Shown: positions 7,512-13,553 of the stretch, piece by piece
How the letters are laid out: each line of letters starts with the position of its first letter
Position numbering within the stretch: position 1 is the first letter of the stretch
Source of the DNA: Acanthamoeba lenticulata
Taxonomy: Eukaryota; Discosea; Longamoebia; Acanthamoebidae
DNA: 13,553 nt
NCBI GenBank assembly: GCA_002179805.1
Contig: NAVB01004535.1
Location: 1-13,553, forward strand
Direction: 5' to 3'
Made by a program: the position numbers and the translations under genes
The notes under the pieces: model-generated
Seen by the model: the letters and a program-made list of their open reading frames with translations, nothing else
Databases searched by the model: none
Told to the model about the DNA's origin: nothing

Positions 7512-9109
7512 TTAGAGGGCGTCTACAGCTGGTTCCTCAGAGGAGCGGGACCTCCGCAGGAACAGGTCGCGAGAGGAGCCGGCCAACACGGAGGAGCCCT
7601 TGCTCGCTCCGTCGGGTGTGAGGCTGTGGCGTGCCCCATTGCCGCCAAGCGCTGCTTGCCGGGAATCTCGCACCCGGCTGACGGCCATCCAGGCAGGTGG
7701 CGGGCGCGGGGGCGGTAGGCTCCCATTATTGGGTTTGTCGTAGGAGCTCATCAGGAGCAGCGTGAATTCTTTCTGTCGCCTTAAGTGGGCCAATAGTTCA
7801 TGTACATCTGCGTTGGTGTAGAGCCACACCCATGGGTGAGCGTGGCGCAGAGTAAGGATGCAATTCAGAAGCGGAGGAACTGCACCACAGCCCTGCCCAG
7901 CAGCTTGGTTTCCCAGAAGGCAAGGCCCGAACACCGTGGCAAGGTTGTCCCGGCTCATCTTTGTCTTCTCCATGACCCTCGGATGCAAGAGTTTACTCCA
8001 CACGAACTCGAGGACAGTGTCTATTACTGTTTTGTTGAGCTCCGGCAGATCGTTGATGAGTTCTCGGGCCTCTTGCACTGTCATTGTTGGGCTCCACTTG
8101 GCCCTGACAATGCGGCAGAGAATGTCAGCCGAACTTGTTGTTCCAAAGCTGAGATGGCCCCCCAAGGGGTGCGGGTAGGTACAGGATGTAGGAAGGGATG
8201 AGAGGCTCACTCAAGCTCATCAGCCATAGTTTGAGCACAGAGGCCACGCAGTGAGGGTCAGTGTGTTCGTCGACCTTGTATGTTCCTTCATTCAACCTGG
8301 TGGTGGCTTTTGAGCCTACCACCACATCATCATGCAGAGCAAGGTGCTGCGTACCGATTGATGAGCTCATCTTCATCTGTTTGCTTCCCCGACAGCCGGA
8401 AGATGCCTTCACGCTCCAGACCACCCAGCTCCTCTATAGTTGAAAGCAGAAACGAGAGCAAGACTGGACCTAACTTTTGCACCTGTTGCGAATCTGTGGG
8501 CGCATCGTGAGAGTCTCCCGCCGCCATAAGCACCAGGTGGGCACAACATGGTGCATACCAATGAGCTGGTGAGCACGTTCCGCACTGAGCACGTCTTTCA
8601 AAGCGCCACAAAACACGCCTCCTTCCTGCCAGGACCTCCTCCCTGTTGCATTCTTCTGATCTGCCATTGCTGCTGGTATGGCGGACGGTGTCGTGGTGGT
8701 TGTCACACTCTCGTCTGAACTCTTGCTCACTGTCAGTCGCACACCTCAACAAAGGTCATCTATGCGGAGGCATACCGCAAGAGGCACGAGCTTTCCCGGC
8801 TGAGCGGGACAGGAGGCCCCCTCGCTGGTGGCCTCGCCCCTTCATGGGAGAAAGGCGCAGGCTCCTCTTCAAGGAGATGAGCACCGACACATGCGCGGCG
8901 GACGACGCAGATTCTGAGGCAGAGAGAACGGAGCGTGGTGATTCGAGCAGGAGGTCTCTGAGGCATTGGCCGCTGACTTCCCCAGGGGAGATTCCAATCC
9001 AATTTGGTGGCGGCGGTGGCGGTGGAGGAGGTACGGACGGAGAGAATGAGTAAAAGATCTCAGCCTTGCTTGGTTCTACTTGCGGGTTGTTGTTTGATGG
9101 ATCGTTCAT
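7512..9109 (-). CDS. RhoGAP domain protein
   Basis: Minus-strand exons: 9109-8776, 8729-8559, 8493-8355, 8296-8183, 8103-7512. Introns are 46, 65, 58 and 79 nt and all phases agree, giving about 449 aa. Residues 1-110 are low complexity with a nine-residue poly-Pro tract. The RhoGAP domain spans about 147-330: GGVFCGALKDVLSAER, then EGIFRLSG with the catalytic arginine finger at about Arg201, HCVASVLKLWLMSLSEPLIP, LPELNKTVIDTVLEFV and NLATVFGPCLL with the conserved Asn. It should accelerate GTP hydrolysis by Rho/Rac GTPases at the cortex or cytoskeleton. The C-terminal about 90 residues are Ser/Arg-rich and disordered. An in-frame 78-nt segment, 7885-7808, has GT-AG ends and may be a further intron (then about 423 aa). 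An upstream in-frame ATG at 9235 would add 42 residues but overlaps the next gene's start; 9109 is preferred. The exon 1-2 junction is the least certain. Confidence 0.83.
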
Positions 9110-9233
9110 TCCCTTGATAGGCAGCAGGATTGTTGCTTCCACAGCGACAGCTCCTCTAGTTTGTTGAAAGGGCGTCAGCGGTCGCACATGAGGCTCAATA
9201 GCGACAAACACGAAATTTCGACACCACTTTTTC
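9110..9233. promoter_or_regulatory. Divergent intergenic region, RhoGAP / EEP protein
   Basis: This is 124 bp between the preferred RhoGAP ATG (9109, minus strand) and the EEP ATG (9234, plus strand). On the minus strand it is entirely open in the RhoGAP frame back to an ATG at 9235-9233, so it could be coding for a longer RhoGAP isoform. No core promoter motif was recognised. Confidence 0.35.
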
Positions 9234-10889
9234 ATGCTGCTGCTCTTCTGGCTGGTGCTGGTGGTGCTTGCCTCCTCCTTGGTGCTGGCCGTTCTGGTGG
9301 AGCGCTTCCACCGCTGGCGAGTGAGAAGGTATTATGCCACAACCCACCTTCGCAACCACCAGCTGCGTTCCTCCTTGGCCAGCGCCAGTAGCCAGGCACC
9401 CACCTACTCAAAGTTGGGCCAAATCGAATCGTGCGACTTCCGCCGTGCAAAACGGCCCAGAACGGGGAACGCCACTCTACGGGTCGTGTCGTGGAACATC
9501 GAGTTTGGGTGCCTTATGTCTCCTTCTTCTTCTTCTTCTTCTTGTTCTCTTGGGACTGGAGTGTAAGCAGGCCGGGCTAATGGGGAGGGGGGAGGTACAA
9601 GCTGGAGGAGATTATTGCGGCTTTGCGTCAGCTTGACCCCGACGTGCTGTTGCTGCAAGAAGTGGACTACTGTCACGCCCCCGGGGCGCAGCCCTCCTTT
9701 TCGCACGACGCCTTCCTCTCGATCGCCTCGGCACTGGGCCTCGCCGGCATCTGGGCCCCGCACTACGCCTACCGAGGTACCTCCCACCAGAATGGAGCCC
9801 GCCCAGCAAGCGGGTGGGGCCCCACGATTTCATTCTTTCTTCTGCCGTGTTTTTCCCCCCTTGCGCGCTAGGCGAGGGGCATCGAGGCGAGTGGGGCAAC
9901 GCCATCTTGACCAAGCTTGACATCGAGCACCGGCACAATCGCGTCCTCCCGCTCCGCCACCTGTTTGACTACGACCGGTACGGACCAACCACCCCCCCTC
10001 CCCTGGGTTTGTTGTGTGGCCCTCATCGCCATCTCGCAGCGCCCACTGCTGCTGATGCGGGGACTTCCCCCCACGTACACCCAAGCCTCATTCGTCATGC
10101 TCACCATCGTGTCTGGCGCTGGTCATCTGGTGACCAGGTCCGCGCTCTCTACCTTACTGCGGGTCCCCGACGAGCAAGGAGGAGGGCGTCTGTGCGTGTG
10201 CAGCGTCCATCTCGAGGTCTGCTGCGGCATCTCCGTACGCGTGCGCCAGTTCGAGTGTATCTTGGCTCATCTCCAGGTGCTCATCCCCTCGTATCATGTG
10301 CGTGTGCATGCGAGAGAGAGAGAGAGAGAGAGAGCGAGGAAGAGTAAGGAGAGTGCCTTTGAATTGAACGCGTGTGGCCGCAGAATTACCAACTTGAGGA
10401 GGACGACCGGGTGATCATCGGAGGCGATCTCAACACATTCGGGCATGGCCTTTTGCGGCTTTCTCCGTTCCACTGCAACGACGCCAATCGCGTGCTTTCC
10501 CTTGGCTACGAGGAGGCGCAGGTACGTCACCGTGGCTCGCAGAGCAGGAGATGGCGCTGGCGGTGATATAACTGATCCTTCTCCCCTTGGTCATCTTGGG
10601 CTCCCTGGTCGGTGCAATCCAACCGCAGTGGTGGGAGGAGCGGGTGCTTCCGGCCCTGTTGGCCAGTCTCGGCAAGCCCTTTGCAGGGCTGGCAGATCCA
10701 TTCGACAAGACGAGAGAACACACGCTGCGAGCAGGACCTCTAGGCGTCTTCCGGGGCAAGCTCGATTGGCTGCTGTTCGATCCCTCTGTTCTTCGTGTGA
10801 CGCGCAAGTCTGTCGGGACTGGTCGTGAGTCGGATCACGCGTGGATAGCGGTTGACGTGCTCCTTCAGCATGTTGACTCCTCCCCGTGA
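9234..10889 (+). CDS. Membrane-anchored endonuclease/exonuclease/phosphatase (DNase I-like) protein
   Basis: Six exons: 9234-9508, 9595-9776, 9872-9977, 10138-10276, 10384-10521, 10629-10889, giving exactly 366 aa. Residues about 2-23 are a Leu/Val-rich hydrophobic helix followed by HRWRVRR, a signal anchor that should leave the N-terminus cytosolic; cleavage is also possible. The DNase I-like fold carries every key motif: SWNIEFG (Asn88), LLLQEVD (Glu114), VCSVHLE (His212), IIGGDLNTFG (Asp249, Asn251) and ESDHAW (Asp349, His350), so the enzyme is predicted to be active on a phosphodiester or phosphomonoester. Substrate cannot be assigned: the fold includes nucleases, sphingomyelinases and inositol phosphatases. 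The third junction (9978-10137, 160 nt) is the least certain, because family alignment leaves room for a few more residues between FDYDR and SALS. The next gene starts 125 bp downstream on the same strand. Confidence 0.85.
9523..9543 (+). repeat. (CTT)7 microsatellite in EEP intron 1
   Basis: Seven CTT units lie 14 nt after the donor of the 86-nt intron 9509-9594. Confidence 0.8.
10312..10334 (+). repeat. (GA)11 microsatellite in EEP intron 4
   Basis: Eleven GA units plus a G lie in the 107-nt intron 10277-10383. Confidence 0.85.
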
Positions 10890-11014
10890 GCGGCCCAATT
10901 TCCGACCCATTTTCCATTTCGCTTTCAAACTTGTCCTCCAAAAACTTGGCCCTCTTGCTCTTTGTTGTATTACTCGAGCTCCACGTCCAGGTCACCCCCC
11001 TGTTGACCCTGACC
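10890..11014 (+). promoter_or_regulatory. Intergenic region upstream of the copper ATPase
   Basis: These 125 bp lie between the EEP stop and the ATPase ATG. The ATPase frame is open through it back to a GTG at 10886, but no ATG occurs before 11015. The segment must hold the EEP 3' UTR and the ATPase promoter. No metal-response element or TATA box was recognised by eye. Confidence 0.35.
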
Positions 11015-13553
11015 ATGGCTTCGGCCACGACTACTGGCTCTCGAGGATGTGGGTGTGGTTGTCCCGACTGTAAGTGCCTTTCTGCCAACGAGAGGCGAGA
11101 TTCTGGTCAGTACCACCAAGAAGATGACGCGACCACAGCTCTCCTGCGCGACGTAACCGCTTCCACCCATGTGGTCGCACGGCGATGCGCATGCTGTTGT
11201 GCCCGTTGCCAGCATGACCCGCCGGAAGATGACGAATGTGAAAGCTCCGACGACGAGGATGACCGCGACGAGCTCGTCGAGAATAAGGACGAACGAGCCG
11301 AAGTCGTGGTGGCCGTGTGGCCCGTGGCCTGCGGCGGGTGCGCAGCCGTTGTGCGCGCCGTGGCTGAGCGCCGGCTGGCCCTCGGGGGCTACCCCTCGGT
11401 GGGGCTTCTGTCGGCGGATGACCCCAAGGGAAAAGCCAAGACCAGCCCCCACGCTGCTAAAGGGAGCCGCGTGCGTGTTGGCCTCGGCGGCCACGCTGCC
11501 CTCAGGCTGGAGCTCTGGGCCTCCACCGCCGGCAGCGACCTCCATGAGGAGGCCCACTCCTTGGGCCGTGAGGTCGCAACCGACTTGCTGGCGGCGGGAT
11601 TTGCGGCCGCCGAGGTGGTGCCCGATGCCGACGCGGCCCCACTTCTCCCGACGCCCTCCCATCCGTCCCTCTTTGCGGCGTCCTCGCAGGCCACCACGAG
11701 CATTCGCGCCTTCCTCTTCTCCGTGCAGGCACTCTTTTCTTTTTCTTTTCTTTCTTTTGCCCCCCGTCCTCGCTTCATTATCGTCGTCGTCATCATCGTC
11801 ATCAATGCTTCACCTGCACTGACTCCACCACCACCACCACCACCACCACAGGGAATGACGTGCAGTAGTTGTGTGGGCATGGTGGAGACCGCCCTCTCCA
11901 GTGTCAAGGGCGTTGTCGTGGCCCGCGTGAGTCTTCGTAGGAATGCCGCCATCGCGCTCATCGACACCCGCCTCAGGTACTCTCTCCCCTCCCCCCAATC
12001 CCTTTTTTTTTGGGCCTTCCCCACGTTTGCCCATCCGGGGGCCTCCTCGTCCTCATCCTGTGCGCGGGGTTTCCCCTCGTGGGCAGGGCGATGCATGCTG
12101 GCGACGCGGAGGAGGGCTTCGATGAGGAGGTCGTGGGACGGGAACTTATCGACGCCGCCGAGGAGCTGGGCTACACCGTCTCTCGGCTCGCCTCGGGAGG
12201 GGAGGCTGAGCACGACGCGGATCCGGGCCTCGTGCGTCATCTGCAGCGCATGGGTCGTCGCGCCCTCCGCGAGGCCAAAGCCGCCAAGGGGCCCACCCCG
12301 CCCGAGCTGGACGATGGCTATGATGCCTCCTCCTTCGGTGCCGGTGGCACGTTCGGCGGCAACGCCAGCAGCGGGTCGGGCCGGATGGAGCTGCTGGCGC
12401 GCTCTCCGGGAGCGGACGCCGAGGAGCTGAGGGACACGGTGTTCTTCCGGGTCGAAGGGATGACGTGCGCCTCGTGCGTCGCCATGCTCGAGAACGTGGT
12501 GCGGCATTTGCCCGCGGTCACGCAGGTCAGCGTGAGCCTCATGACCGAAGAGGCCGAGGTCGAGTACGTGCCGCACGCCGGCACAACGCCCGACACCATT
12601 CGCGAGGCCATGGCCGAGCTCGGCTTCACCGTCACGCGCCTCCACAAGGCCGTACAGGGCCAGGTGACTCCCCCCCCCCCCGATCTCTCTCTCTTTCCAT
12701 CTATCTATCTATCCAGGCTTGGGGCCCGCACTTGTCGGCTCACCGCCACGGGGGGGGGGGATGTGCAGGTGACGCTGCTGGTGGAGGGCATGCACTGCGC
12801 CTCGTGCGTCCACAAGATCGAGATGGCCCTCATGAAGCATCCCGCCGTGGGCCACGTCTCCGTTAACGGCGTGACCAACCAGGCCAAGGTGCCCGCCCTC
12901 TCGGTGTCTGTGTCTGGGGCAATGACCAGTCCCCCTTTTCCCCTGTCCTGTTCCCTTGTCCTGTTCTCGCCTCCCTCCAAATAGCTCCCCCCAAGTCCCA
13001 AATTCACGCCCCTTCCCCTCCCCCCCCGCATTCCCACTTGAGCTCGTTACGAGGCCACCTCACACGGTGGGCCCGCTTTAGGTGGACTACGACAGCACGA
13101 AGCTGGGCGTGCGCGATGTCATGACCCTCATCGAACGCGCCGGGCCCTACACGGTTACGCTGGCGCAGCCGGAGGGCAGCCTCGAGGCCCTCAAGCGCGA
13201 GAAGGAGATCAGCAAGTGGCGCCTCCACTTCCTGGCCAGCCTCGCCTTCACTCTCCCGCTGCTCTTCGTGAGGTACTTTCTCCTCCCCCCCCCCGTGGTG
13301 TAACACTTTCGTGTATTCATTCATTCGCATAGTCATGGATGCTGACCTTGGGGGGGGGGTTGTTGCCAGCATGGTGCTGTCGATGATGATTGGGCCCACC
13401 CACGCGCTGCTGCAGAAGGACTACTTCATACGCAACCTCTCCATCGACGCCGTCGTGCAGTGGGCCCTCGCCACCCCGGTCCAGTTCTGGCTGGGGGCCC
13501 AATTTTACCGCGGCGCCTACCTGGGTTCGCTCGCCCTCCCTCCCCGTCCCCCC
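11015..13553 (+). CDS. P1B-type copper-transporting ATPase, N-terminal part (partial)
   Basis: Six exons are visible: 11015-11728, 11852-11976, 12087-12663, 12769-12888, 13082-13272, 13370-13524, followed by a donor at 13525; the rest lies right of the window. The ATG at 11015 has a strong context (GACCATGG). Residues 12-21 and 58-65 are Cys clusters (CGCGCPDCKC and CACCCARC), then an acidic stretch (about 70-93). Four heavy-metal-associated domains follow: a divergent one with CGGC (106-109), GMTCSSC (242-245), VEGMTCASC (407-410) and VEGMHCASC (482-485), each binding one Cu(I) in this family. After the last, the first membrane segments appear (LHFLASLAFTLPLLFV, then a helix before LLQKDYF) and the typical TPVQFWLGAQFYRGAY. 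Phosphorylation (DKTG) and CPC motifs are outside the window. It should pump Cu(I) into the secretory or phagosomal lumen, or out of the cell. Two junctions are ambiguous; see findings. Confidence 0.9.
11825..11850 (+). repeat. (CCA)n microsatellite abutting a splice acceptor
   Basis: About eight CCA units run directly into the acceptor CACAG at 11847-11851, ahead of the second metal-binding domain of the copper ATPase. The tract replaces the usual polypyrimidine run and is preceded by a CTGAC-like branch candidate at about 11818-11822. Confidence 0.8.

Noticed and set aside
8149..8182. A 34-nt intron in the RhoGAP gene ending at the first available acceptor (CTCAG)
   Set aside because: It is phase-compatible but too short to be spliced normally. 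The 79-nt alternative, 8182-8104, has a CTGAC branch candidate and the acceptor TTGTCAG, and also restores frame. A sequencing frameshift in the nearby C/G run was considered but is not needed.
9978..10137. A small extra exon inside EEP intron 3 (about 10041-10074)
   Set aside because: The acceptor CTCGCAG is plausible, but the phase set by exon 3 leads to a TGA within four codons.
11389..12645. 418-codon open frame on the minus strand opposite the copper ATPase
   Set aside because: It is antisense to exons with unmistakable metal-binding domains, runs through several introns, and shows no domain. Long antisense frames are expected in GC-rich coding DNA.
1..13553. CRISPR array, rRNA/tRNA genes, transposons or viral genes
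   Set aside because: No spaced direct repeats, tRNA cloverleaf, rRNA-like stretch, transposase or terminal inverted repeats were recognised by eye on either strand.

Overview
This looks like nuclear DNA from a compact, intron-rich, GC-rich unicellular eukaryote. The style is that of a free-living amoebozoan, possibly Acanthamoeba or a relative; that placement is inferred from gene style and could not be tested. The genes are eukaryotic (an ARFRP1-type GTPase, eIF3k, a USP10-like deubiquitinase, RhoGAP, TMEM14, a copper P-type ATPase). About 29 GT-AG introns of roughly 46-193 nt interrupt them. I reconstructed the introns by hand by matching splice-site phase and family alignment.

Layout, left to right: (1) first exon of an ARFRP1-like small GTPase, minus strand, leaving the window at the left edge. 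(2) A bacterial-type RluB/RsuA pseudouridine synthase, plus strand, eight exons, with a probable mitochondrial presequence. (3) An intronless coiled-coil plus SH3 protein, plus strand. (4) TMEM14 family membrane protein, minus strand, two exons. (5) eIF3 subunit k, minus strand, three exons. (6) USP10-like ubiquitin hydrolase, plus strand, eight exons. (7) RhoGAP protein, minus strand, five or six exons. (8) Membrane-anchored endonuclease/exonuclease/phosphatase (EEP) protein, plus strand, six exons. (9) N-terminal half of a P1B copper ATPase with four metal-binding domains and an unusual Cys-rich leader, plus strand, leaving the window at the right edge.

The genes do not form a pathway. They are mostly housekeeping genes packed with about 95-240 bp between coding regions, including three divergent pairs with short shared upstream regions (ARFRP1/RluB, eIF3k/USP10, RhoGAP/EEP). 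No RNA genes, transposons, CRISPR arrays or viral genes were seen. Simple repeats and long G or T runs sit almost entirely inside introns.

I found no new multi-gene system. The points most worth a second look are: the metallothionein-like Cys clusters ahead of the copper ATPase metal-binding domains, with a possible in-frame intron that would remove two of the cysteines; the ambiguous GC-AG or GT-AG intron at the second metal-binding domain; divergent candidate start codons overlapping at one CATG; and the hidden ARFRP1 exon.
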